Shown here one piece after another: positions 1-5,774 of a stretch of DNA of 13,011 nucleotides. This DNA is from Holophagae bacterium. Its GTDB lineage: Bacteria > Acidobacteriota > Thermoanaerobaculia > Thermoanaerobaculales > Sulfomarinibacteraceae. The stretch is from the NCBI GenBank assembly GCA_030637505.1, contig DAOWGJ010000382.1:1-13011 (forward strand), in the 5' to 3' direction. Each line of letters opens with the position of its first letter. Position 1 is the stretch's first letter. The position numbers were made by a program, and so were the translations under genes. The notes beneath the pieces are model-generated. The model was given only the letters and a program-made list of their open reading frames with translations, did no database searches and had not been told where the DNA came from.

Positions 1-157
1 CTCGGGCGAACAGGGTTTCATCCCACTCCCAAGGCCCCGAGGGCAGCCAGGCAAACCGCGACCACACCAGGACGGCGACGACGGCCGCTGTCGTCCCAAA
101 GTCAAGCCCTCTGTGAGCCACACCCCACACGGACCAAGGGCGAATCGCCCGGTTCAT
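1..157 (-). CDS. N-terminus of probable membrane GT-C glycosyltransferase (partial)
   Basis: Only the first 52 codons lie in the window; the gene continues past position 1. The visible protein starts MNRAIRPWSV, has a hydrophobic stretch at about residues 22-37 (a likely first transmembrane helix), and ends with WEWDETLFAR. A helix followed at once by an acidic pair and 'LFAR' resembles the first periplasmic loop of GT39/ArnT-like GT-C glycosyltransferases, which use lipid-linked sugar donors and have a catalytic Asp/Glu there. The ATG at 157-155 overlaps the TGA of the upstream phosphotransferase gene (ATGA), so translation is probably coupled and the product probably acts in the same envelope pathway. 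The coding call is fairly firm; the family assignment rests on one short motif and is tentative. Confidence 0.6.
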   Translation of the reverse strand, partial: MNRAIRPWSVWGVAHRGLDFGTTAAVVAVLVWSRFAWLPSGPWEWDETLFAR

Positions 158-2553
158 CGCTCACTCACGCCGAGGCGGGCGGTCAATCGCTCCTGGAGGT
201 CGAACCGGAGGACCTTTTGGGCGATGGCGATTCGATCATGTGCAGCCCGGAAGGCCGTGTCACAATCCGCGGCCGGCTGTCGGCTGAGGGAGGGACGCTC
301 AAGGCACTTTCCCGCCTCCAACGTCCCGTCATCACCCTGTAGAAACACGTGGGTCCGGGTCGACCAGCAGTCGTACTCGCCAACCACCGGCTGGTCGCAC
401 CGGCGGCCCAGGAGATTCCGCCCCATCCAGGCAAACTCGGCCCCATCGATGCCCAGAAGATTCGCCACGGTCGGAGCGACGTCGACATGGCCTGCCGGAC
501 GGTCGACCAGCCCGACCAATCCCAGGCGCCGAGGGGCTTTGATGATCAGGGGCACCCTCTGGCTTCGATACCAGCCGGTCTGATCGGGGGAGACACCCAT
601 CAAGCCGGCGATGTCGCGCGTCCATTCGAAACCGGCATCGTGGTCACCCCAGAGGACGATCACGGTCTCCTCGAGAAGTCCCGCAGCTTCCAGACGACCT
701 TCGAGGTCGCCCAACGCCTGGTCCAGATAGTGCATCGTGTGGAGGTACTCCCCCACCGGGCCGCCGTCCCACGGCCCGACGTCCAGTTCCTCAAGATCAT
801 CGGGGAAACCCTCGAAGGGGTGGTGCAGGGACAGAGTCAGCATCCAGGCGCAGAAAGGGCGGGGCAGATCTGCCAGCCGGTCCCCCATTTGCCCGAGAAA
901 ATCACGGTCGTTGAGGCCCCAGCCGATTGCTCGACCGGGTTCGAAATCCGGGGCGAAAAGATTGACGTCATAGCCGTAGGCCCGGTGGCTGATACCGCGA
1001 TTCCAAAAGGCACGGTCGAAGGGAACTGCCGACACCGTCCGGTAGCCTCGATCCGCCAGGACTCCGGCCAGGGAGGTGAAACGATTGGTCGCCGCCTCAA
1101 AAGCCGCGGCACCATCGGACAGGGGCAAGATTGAAGTCTGAGTCATCAGTTCGGCGTCGGAGCTTCGCCCATGCCCGGTCTGATCGGTAACCTCGGTAAA
1201 CCACAGACCCTCGGTCGCCCACCGCGTCAGATGGGGCATCACCAACCTCCCCCCAACCTCAAGGCCGACGACGAAGGCCTGGACGCTCTCCGCCTGGATC
1301 ATCACAACATTGAGGTCCCGAGCCGCACCGAAGATCGGGCCCGCGCCCCTACGGTCATCTGCCGTCCCTCGAAACCACTGCTCGATCCGGTCGATTTCGG
1401 CGCTGGAAACAGTCGTGCGACGAAGTCCATTTCGGACCGCCCGTCCGATGTCCAGCACGTGAGCCGCGGCGACCCCGGTTTTCTTGGCGACAAAGACCCG
1501 GCGAAAGACCTGGCGATGAATCGGCCGCTCAGCCGCCCACCAGAGCCCGATCCCCGCCGCGGCACACATCAGCGCCGCCGCCGCGGCACGTCGCCGAACA
1601 GACCCAATCTCAACCCCGATCAGGCGGGCCGCCAGGGCCACACCTCCACCCGCCAGCCCGGCCAGCAGGAAAAGCACATCGCACCCGTTGAACAGGCTGA
1701 TGATGCTTCGGCCGATTTCATCGGTCTGCCCCAACGTTTCAAACGACCCAACCGACGGCAGATCCGCGAAAAAACGCAGGTAGACTCGATCGCCCACAAA
1801 GACCGTGACCATCGACCACCCGATGACCCACGCCAGCCATGGCCTGAGTCTTGGGCTCACCAGAGCAACCAGGGAGGCCACGGCGGTCAGACAGAGGACG
1901 GTGACGACCCCTCCGCCGAAAGTGCCCTCGACAACCGACCTCTCGGCGGCGAGGGGCACCAGGACCAACCACGCCAGGTCTCCACGTCCGGCCAACGACC
2001 GTACCCAGTCGGTCCTGCGGCGTGCCCCCAGCACCAGCAGGAAAATCACCCCGGTCAACGCCACCCCGAGCCGGCCCCCTACGCACGCCGGGCTATCGTC
2101 GATTGACGGCTCAACCGAGATGTCCGACCCGACGACCGGAGTTGCATCATCCTGCGATATCCACCGCACTCCTTCTTGAACGACGTCCCACTGCACGACG
2201 TACTGTCCAACGGATCTCGGCGCCGCGACCACCGCGAGGACCTTTACGGCAACCCCGGGCGCGACAATGCCCTCGAATGGAGTTCGGGGTCCGTCCCAGT
2301 CAACCACCTCATCGTCCGGTGTCAACCAGTGGGCAGCCAGGGCAAATCCCTCTTCGGGATCCCATCCCTCCGTCCCCCTGTTGACCACCGTGACCATAAC
2401 TCGAACGGTTTCGCCGGGCTCGAGGGTTGCGGGCAGACCGGAATCGAGGATCTCAACATCCCATGGGACCTGCGCCGATAGAACACCGACAGCTGCAAAA
2501 TGACACAGGAGTAAAGCCAAGCGGGCTATTGCCGCGGGAGTCAGGCGGGTCAT
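154..2553 (-). CDS. LTA synthase/sulfatase-family membrane phosphotransferase with N-terminal Ig-like domain
   Basis: This 799-residue protein belongs to the alkaline phosphatase/sulfatase superfamily, in the LtaS-like branch that moves phosphoglycerol or similar groups from lipid to an acceptor outside the cytoplasmic membrane. A signal-like helix (about 10-27) is followed by a beta-rich Ig-like segment (about 30-135), hydrophobic helices (about 161-176, 192-204, 214-232, 237-254, 291-312 and 323-340) and the catalytic domain (about 412-730). Visible motifs are NVVMIQAES (metal-ligand Glu422), TGHGRSSDAE (nucleophile position Ser464), FWNRG (517), SLHHPF (575-580) and LWGDHD (Asp637, His638). 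S. aureus LtaS has Thr at the nucleophile position, so Ser is a variation. The Ig-like part is an addition to the LtaS plan. The gene starts 36 bp after the Skp-like stop and overlaps the next gene by ATGA. No Shine-Dalgarno sequence is evident before the ATG. In a diderm the polymer is unlikely to be classical LTA; a membrane-derived glucan or another lipid/glycan is possible. Confidence 0.85.
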   Translation of the reverse strand: MTRLTPAAIARLALLLCHFAAVGVLSAQVPWDVEILDSGLPATLEPGETVRVMVTVVNRGTEGWDPEEGFALAAHWLTPDDEVVDWDGPRTPFEGIVAPGVAVKVLAVVAAPRSVGQYVVQWDVVQEGVRWISQDDATPVVGSDISVEPSIDDSPACVGGRLGVALTGVIFLLVLGARRRTDWVRSLAGRGDLAWLVLVPLAAERSVVEGTFGGGVVTVLCLTAVASLVALVSPRLRPWLAWVIGWSMVTVFVGDRVYLRFFADLPSVGSFETLGQTDEIGRSIISLFNGCDVLFLLAGLAGGGVALAARLIGVEIGSVRRRAAAAALMCAAAGIGLWWAAERPIHRQVFRRVFVAKKTGVAAAHVLDIGRAVRNGLRRTTVSSAEIDRIEQWFRGTADDRRGAGPIFGAARDLNVVMIQAESVQAFVVGLEVGGRLVMPHLTRWATEGLWFTEVTDQTGHGRSSDAELMTQTSILPLSDGAAAFEAATNRFTSLAGVLADRGYRTVSAVPFDRAFWNRGISHRAYGYDVNLFAPDFEPGRAIGWGLNDRDFLGQMGDRLADLPRPFCAWMLTLSLHHPFEGFPDDLEELDVGPWDGGPVGEYLHTMHYLDQALGDLEGRLEAAGLLEETVIVLWGDHDAGFEWTRDIAGLMGVSPDQTGWYRSQRVPLIIKAPRRLGLVGLVDRPAGHVDVAPTVANLLGIDGAEFAWMGRNLLGRRCDQPVVGEYDCWSTRTHVFLQGDDGTLEAGKCLERPSLSRQPAADCDTAFRAAHDRIAIAQKVLRFDLQERLTARLGVSER

Positions 2554-2589
2554 TGCCGCGGAAGTATAGCCCGAATCATGGACGGCCCT

Positions 2590-3108
2590 TTACTTCCCCG
2601 GGAATCGCTCGTTGTAAAGTCGGATTATCGTATCGGTCAGATTGGCCTCTTCGGACAGATAGATGATCGGCTGGGCCTTGAGCACCAGGATGGCGTCGAA
2701 TCCGTTTGCCTTCCCATAATCCGAGGCGACCCGACCTACCTTGACCGCAACCTCCGCAAGAAATTCGTCCTGCTTGGCCGACAAATCACGTTCGAAGTTC
2801 CGTTTGGCGTCTTCGAACACCCGGCGGGCATCCAACTCTTCACGACCGAGCCGATCGAGAGTCTCCGGCGACGCGACCGAGCGCTGCTGGGCGATCTGCT
2901 GCCTGATTTCAGCCACCCGCGCCGCAGCGGCCTCGACTTTCTTCTGTTGAGGTTGTGCCCAGGCTTCCAACTGCATGGCCTTCGCCTGACCCTCCTGGAC
3001 CTCCATCACAGCCCGCTCGGCGTCGACGAAACCAATCTTCCCCGCCGACGCCGGCCCCACAGCCGCCACCATCATCATCGCTACGAGCATTCCTGTCATC
3101 TGCCGCAT
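2590..3108 (-). CDS. OmpH/Skp-family periplasmic chaperone
   Basis: This 172-residue protein starts MRQMTGMLVAMMMVAAVGPA, a clear signal peptide with probable cleavage after Ala22 (ASA|GK). The mature part opens with GKIGFVDAERAVMEV, the usual first strand and helix of OmpH/Skp proteins. A long charged, Gln/Ala-rich helical stretch (about residues 40-120) follows and should form the coiled-coil tentacles. The C-terminus (YGKANGFDAILVLKAQPIIY) matches the conserved closing beta segment. Length is typical. Skp-family trimers hold unfolded outer-membrane proteins in the periplasm. The start at 3108 is supported by GGAGG five bases upstream and by the signal peptide; the same frame stays open further upstream but that part has no coding character. 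It is the first gene of an envelope operon and is divergent from an OmpR-type regulator. It is not in the familiar bamA-skp-lpxD context within this window. Confidence 0.88.
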   Translation of the reverse strand: MRQMTGMLVAMMMVAAVGPASAGKIGFVDAERAVMEVQEGQAKAMQLEAWAQPQQKKVEAAAARVAEIRQQIAQQRSVASPETLDRLGREELDARRVFEDAKRNFERDLSAKQDEFLAEVAVKVGRVASDYGKANGFDAILVLKAQPIIYLSEEANLTDTIIRLYNERFPGK

Positions 3109-3113
3109 CAAAA

Positions 3114-3118
3114 CCTCC
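3114..3118 (-). promoter_or_regulatory. Ribosome binding site of the Skp-like gene
   Basis: GGAGG on the minus strand lies five bases before the ATG at 3108. It fixes that start and rules out the longer open frame upstream. Confidence 0.75.
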
Positions 3119-3130
3119 AGCCGGGGCCGG

Positions 3131-3173
3131 ATTGTAGCAGGGGACGCTGGGAATCCATCTTCCCGGCTACAAT
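3131..3173. promoter_or_regulatory. Divergent promoter region with mirror-image TACAAT boxes
   Basis: ATTGTAGC (3131-3138) and GCTACAAT (3166-3173) form a perfect 8-bp inverted repeat spaced 27 bp apart. Each arm supplies a TACAAT hexamer (5 of 6 to the sigma-70 -10 consensus) facing outward. The minus-strand copy reads TGCTACAAT, an extended -10 element, and would start the Skp operon transcript near 3124, just ahead of the ribosome binding site. The plus-strand copy would start near 3180, only about 10 bases before the response regulator ATG at 3190. No good -35 box is present for either direction, so activator-dependent or extended -10 promoters are inferred. The repeat could equally be a dimeric operator. 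Confidence 0.45.
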
Positions 3174-3189
3174 GGTCTGGGCTGACAAA

Positions 3190-3900
3190 ATGGCTGACAT
3201 CAACCCGATCCACCTGCTGATCGTCGAGGACAATGTTCGACTGGCCCGCGGTCTGGCCATGAATCTCGCCCTCGAAGATTTCCGCGTGCAGACGGTTCAT
3301 TCGGGAGAGGCGGCGCTGGACGCCCTGGCGACTGGAGACCCCCCGTTCGACTTTGTCGTTCTGGATATCATGCTGCCCGGCATCGACGGCCTGGAGGTCT
3401 GCCGCCTCCTCCGAAACCGTGGCGACCACATTCCCATTTTGTTCCTGACCGCCAAAGGATCCGACGCCGACAAGGTTTTGGGACTCCGCATCGGCGGAGA
3501 CGACTACCTGACCAAGCCCTTCGTCGTCGAGGAGTTGATGGTCCGCATCCGTGGCATTCTCCGACGAACCGAGTGGTCCAGTCGTCCGGCCGCGGTCGAT
3601 CCCCACATCTCGATCGGCCCATTCGACGCCAACCTGATCACGATGCAAGCCCGAACAGTGCAGGGCGAACGAGACCTGACGGAACGAGAGGTCATCCTGC
3701 TGCGGTTTTTCGCAGAAAACGAAGGCAAGGTATTGCAACGAGGAGATTTACTGGAACACGTCTGGGGATACGCCTTCGATACCTCGACGCGGACTCTGGA
3801 TACTTTCGTCCATCGTCTCAGAAAGTATTTCGAGGCAGACCCCCGGCATCCCCAACACTTCCACACCGTGCGAGGAGTGGGTTACCGCTTTACCTCGTAA
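3190..3900 (+). CDS. OmpR/PhoB-family response regulator (orphan)
   Basis: This 236-residue protein is a full-length two-component response regulator that binds DNA. The receiver domain (about 5-120) has the acidic pocket Glu13/Asp14 (LLIVEDN), phospho-acceptor Asp59 (VVLDIMLPG), Thr87 (LTAKG) and Lys109 (YLTKPF). The C-terminal winged helix (about 140-236) shows LTEREVILLRFF, the recognition region RTLDTFVHRLRKYFE, and the closing wing HTVRGVGYRFTS. All key residues are intact. An ATG at 3172 in the same frame would add six residues (MVWADK); 3190 fits the family better, though neither start has a Shine-Dalgarno. No histidine kinase lies beside it. It is divergent from the Skp-LtaS-like operon, which makes that operon a candidate target by position only. 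It converges with the PAS-Fis gene. Confidence 0.92.
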   Translation: MADINPIHLLIVEDNVRLARGLAMNLALEDFRVQTVHSGEAALDALATGDPPFDFVVLDIMLPGIDGLEVCRLLRNRGDHIPILFLTAKGSDADKVLGLRIGGDDYLTKPFVVEELMVRIRGILRRTEWSSRPAAVDPHISIGPFDANLITMQARTVQGERDLTEREVILLRFFAENEGKVLQRGDLLEHVWGYAFDTSTRTLDTFVHRLRKYFEADPRHPQHFHTVRGVGYRFTS

Positions 3901-3907
3901 GAGACTA

Positions 3908-3948
3908 TCGGCCTGAGGCCTCGGCCGACTTTGGGGCCTGCAGGCTCC
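3908..3948. terminator. Two palindromes between convergent genes (possible bidirectional terminator)
   Basis: The 47-bp gap between the convergent stops holds two hairpin-forming sequences. TCGGCC (3908-3913) pairs with GGCCGA (3923-3928) around the palindrome GAGGCCTC (3915-3922). A 16-base near-palindrome centred on CCTGCAGG spans 3933-3948. The place and GC-rich stems suit transcription termination from both sides, but neither is followed by a run of T, so intrinsic termination is not proven. Confidence 0.35.
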
Positions 3949-5087
3949 TATCCTGACGGTCGCTCGATGCCGTGGTCCCGAGTCTTTCGCCACAGGGTCA
4001 CACGGGACATTCCCAGACGATCGGCCGCCTCCTGCATACGCCAATCGCACCGCTCGAGGACCTCGGTCAGCAGGCGCCGCTCCAGGGTCCCCAAGGGATC
4101 ATCGCTTTCGAGAACATGATCGATGAAAAGGGTCTGCGGCGACGATTGGGGAAGATCACTCAATTCGAGGCGGCCATCGGCCACGGCGACCGCCGCGGGC
4201 AGGATCTCGGCCACACCGTCAAGGCCACGCTCCAGAGCGATCTCGCCCAACCGCCCCAGCGCCTCGGTGCTGATTTCCAGATTTTCACGAAACTGTCGAA
4301 CCCAGGCCGCCACCTGGAGTGGCAGATCGTCCTGGAGTACCTCTGGGGGCGGCAAGTGGACGATATCGACCTCCCCCCCGGGGGCCGGCCGAAGACCGTT
4401 GATATCCGACAGCCCGAAGACGCGCCGCCATCCTGGCGGAAGCTCCCGTTGCCAGAGTGCCGAGGCCTGCCCGTCGTCAGCGAAGCACATCCCCACGGGC
4501 ACGGACAGACAGTCCTCCTCAGACAGCGGCCACAACTGGAATTGGTCGTCGCCCAGTCCGGTCAATCGATGCAAGGTTCTTGCGACATCCTGCCGGGCTG
4601 ACCGTTCACCGACCAGGATCACGTCGGACGCCCCGGCAGCAATCCCGGTAAGCCGATTCTTCAATCCTTGAGACTTCGAGCTCTTGCCCGCGAGGAAGAA
4701 CCCCAGGTCCGCACCCCGTTCCCGGAGGATTTCTACCGCGCCGGAAAATTCCCCATCCCGGTCAAAGAGCGGCAGCACGGTCACTCGCAGAGGCACCGCC
4801 CTTCCGTCCTGAGCGTGGTAGACGGTCTCAAAATCGCGGACCTCCGTCCGCCCTTGTTCGAGCGCAAATGTCAGGGGGCAGGCGATTTCACAATCATCAC
4901 CGTTCGTGTTCAATCGACACCGCCCATTGACGGTTTCGCCCTCGGAGAACCCCAGGAGCCTCCGAGCCCGATTGTTGGCAAACTGAAGCTGACGCTCGCG
5001 ATCCATGACGATCACGCCGTCAGAGACGTTTCCCAACACCTCTCGCCACTTCGCCCCAAAGGCTGCGTTCAGCGCATCATCTGCCAT
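3948..5087 (-). CDS. PAS-Fis regulator with degenerate NtrC-type AAA+ domain
   Basis: This protein (379 residues from the chosen start) has the outline of an NtrC-family activator with a ruined motor. An N-terminal PAS domain (about 12-125) contains the Cys trio C57, C66, C70 (GRC...DDCEIACPL), a pattern known in PAS domains of sigma-54 activators and suggestive of a metal or redox cofactor. Residues 153-173 read ASDVILVGERSARQDVARTL, which lines up with the Walker A region (GESGTGKE) but has lost the Gly-Lys core. GAFTGA, Walker B and the arginine-finger segment are absent. Residues 241-313 again align with the family (IVHLPPPEVLQDDLPLQVA; ISTEALGRL; VAVADGRLELSDLP). A Fis-type helix-turn-helix closes the protein (about 334-376, AADRLGMSRVTLWRKTRDHG). 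It should bind DNA and sense a signal but should not hydrolyse ATP or open sigma-54 complexes. Starts at 5120 and 5150 are in frame; 5150 lies in the repeat array, and none has a clear ribosome site. Confidence 0.82.
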   Translation of the reverse strand: MADDALNAAFGAKWREVLGNVSDGVIVMDRERQLQFANNRARRLLGFSEGETVNGRCRLNTNGDDCEIACPLTFALEQGRTEVRDFETVYHAQDGRAVPLRVTVLPLFDRDGEFSGAVEILRERGADLGFFLAGKSSKSQGLKNRLTGIAAGASDVILVGERSARQDVARTLHRLTGLGDDQFQLWPLSEEDCLSVPVGMCFADDGQASALWQRELPPGWRRVFGLSDINGLRPAPGGEVDIVHLPPPEVLQDDLPLQVAAWVRQFRENLEISTEALGRLGEIALERGLDGVAEILPAAVAVADGRLELSDLPQSSPQTLFIDHVLESDDPLGTLERRLLTEVLERCDWRMQEAADRLGMSRVTLWRKTRDHGIERPSG

Positions 5088-5137
5088 CAAGGAGAGCAAC
5101 ACGCAAAGTGCCCGGTTCATTCGCGCCGGGGGAAAAT

Positions 5138-5179
5138 AGCTCTCAGCCATCAGCTATCAGCTTTCAGCTATCAGCCGGA
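5138..5179. repeat. Heptanucleotide tandem repeat, array 1
   Basis: Six consecutive 7-base units are visible: AGCTCTC, AGCCATC, AGCTATC, AGCTTTC, AGCTATC, AGCCGGA. The unit resembles AGCTATC. The array covers the possible upstream start of the PAS-Fis gene. It is the reverse complement of array 2 at 5331-5365. Confidence 0.85.
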
Positions 5180-5330
5180 CAGCGTGCTCTTTTCGTTTTG
5201 ATCGGATTCAGAAGGGTATTTCCCTGCCACGCAGTAATTACCGACCGCATACCAGGAGCGCGCCAAGAACCGATGCAAGGTCGAAGGCCTTCCGGGCCAA
5301 CAAGCTCGAGCCCGCGAAGCGTCCGGCGTG

Positions 5331-5365
5331 GGCTGATAGCTGAGAGCTGATAGCCGACAGCGGAC
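5331..5365. repeat. Heptanucleotide tandem repeat, array 2 (inverted to array 1)
   Basis: Five units are visible: GGCTGAT, AGCTGAG, AGCTGAT, AGCCGAC, AGCGGAC. The reverse complement of 5331-5355 matches 5152-5176 with only a few mismatches, so the two arrays form a long inverted repeat of about 25 bp per arm around about 154 bp. Confidence 0.8.
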
Positions 5366-5412
5366 TTACCCTTCCATTCTGCTTCAACCATCGAAGCAGT
5401 TCGAGGGTAAGT
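5364..5412. repeat. Nested perfect hairpin downstream of the 73-residue gene
   Basis: ACTTACCC (5364-5371) pairs perfectly with GGGTAAGT (5405-5412). Inside it, CTGCTTC (5379-5385) pairs perfectly with GAAGCAG (5393-5399) around a 7-base loop. This gives 15 paired bases with an internal loop. On the minus strand it lies just after the 73-residue gene's stop. There is no T tract, so it may be an RNA-stabilising or processing structure, or an end of the repeat element, rather than a standard terminator. Confidence 0.6.
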
Positions 5413-5418
5413 GCCTCA

Positions 5419-5640
5419 CTATCTCTCAACCTCAAAGCCGGAGTCGGCTTCGATGTCGGGCTCGGGTTCAGTGAAGTAGAGGGCAGCCTGGGCGATGGGA
5501 ACAAACATCGTGTGAAGGCGGCCCTTGATGGCCACTTCCAGGTGGTAAAAGCCCTCTGGGTTCACGGCGATCAACTTGGCCGCCGTTCCCTTGGCATCGA
5601 CCAACGAGCAATAGAGCGAGACTTTTCCAGGAATATCCAT
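5419..5640 (-). CDS. Small hypothetical protein, 73 residues
   Basis: I do not recognise a family. The protein (MDIPGKVSLYCSLVDAKGTA...) is soluble, has no signal peptide or membrane helix, and shows alternating hydrophobic residues suggesting a small beta-rich fold: GKVSLYCSLV, AAKLIAVNPEG, FYHLEVAIKG, LHTMFVPIAQAALYF. An acidic tail follows (EPEPDIEADSGFEVER). It has one Cys. Coding is supported by a strong AAGGAGG four bases before the ATG at 5640 and by a promoter-like TATAGT at 5673-5678. An adjacent in-frame ATG at 5643 is too close to the ribosome site. It lies 134 bp after the sigma-54 response regulator and in the same direction, so a link to the regulators is possible but unproven. 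A fold resembling a PilZ or other small beta-barrel is conceivable; I see no diagnostic motif. Confidence 0.65.
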   Translation of the reverse strand: MDIPGKVSLYCSLVDAKGTAAKLIAVNPEGFYHLEVAIKGRLHTMFVPIAQAALYFTEPEPDIEADSGFEVER

Positions 5641-5644
5641 CATG

Positions 5645-5651
5645 CCTCCTT
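5645..5651 (-). promoter_or_regulatory. Ribosome binding site of the 73-residue gene
   Basis: AAGGAGG on the minus strand ends four bases before the ATG at 5640. It selects that codon over the ATG at 5643. Confidence 0.65.
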
Positions 5652-5682
5652 GGCCCAAATATCTCGGAAACCACTATAGCGC

Positions 5683-5706
5683 AGGCTGGGAAGCTGGGAG
5701 GCTGGG
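5683..5706. repeat. Octanucleotide tandem repeat
   Basis: Three 8-base units are visible: AGGCTGGG, AAGCTGGG, AGGCTGGG. They lie in the gap between the sigma-54 response regulator and the 73-residue gene, just upstream of the TATAGT at 5673-5678. The unit differs from the heptamers at 5138 and 5331 but shares the AGCTG-like core. Confidence 0.7.
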
Positions 5707-5774
5707 ACACGAGAATGCCATAACGCGGCGACGCCGATAATCTCCCCGTCAACCTCCACCGCGCGCCCTCCCCC

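Larger units (their letters stand above)
5151..5418. other. Non-coding stretch between the PAS-Fis gene and the 73-residue gene
   Basis: About 270 bp with no credible gene. It is bounded on one side by heptamer array 1 and on the other by heptamer array 2 and a nested hairpin. The short open frames here run through the repeats and show no recognisable protein. The interior (about 5180-5330) contains a small AGGG/CCCT hairpin near 5213-5225 but no sigma-70 or sigma-54 promoter I could defend. Confidence 0.6.

Noticed and set aside
1171..2106. Long plus-strand open frame of 311 codons
   Set aside because: It is antisense to the LtaS-like gene, whose membrane helices and catalytic motifs are unmistakable. 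The translation is rich in Arg, Pro and Gln, typical of a GC-rich shadow frame.
2578..3189. N-terminal extension of the OmpR-type response regulator
   Set aside because: The frame is open but runs antisense through the Skp-like gene and would put about 200 residues without domain character before a receiver that is normally N-terminal.
3109..3738. N-terminal extension of the Skp-like protein
   Set aside because: It runs antisense through the response regulator and would bury the signal peptide; GGAGG before 3108 fixes the true start.
5138..5365. CRISPR-like repeats
   Set aside because: The units are contiguous 7-mers without spacers and the two arrays are in opposite orientation; no cas genes are nearby.
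5164..5504. Short minus-strand open frames in the repeat region
   Set aside because: They read through the heptamer arrays, lack ribosome sites and overlap the better supported 73-residue gene.
5690..5760. Sigma-54 promoter (TGGCA on the minus strand) before the 73-residue gene
   Set aside because: A TGGCA is present but the required GC at the -12 position with the fixed spacing is missing.
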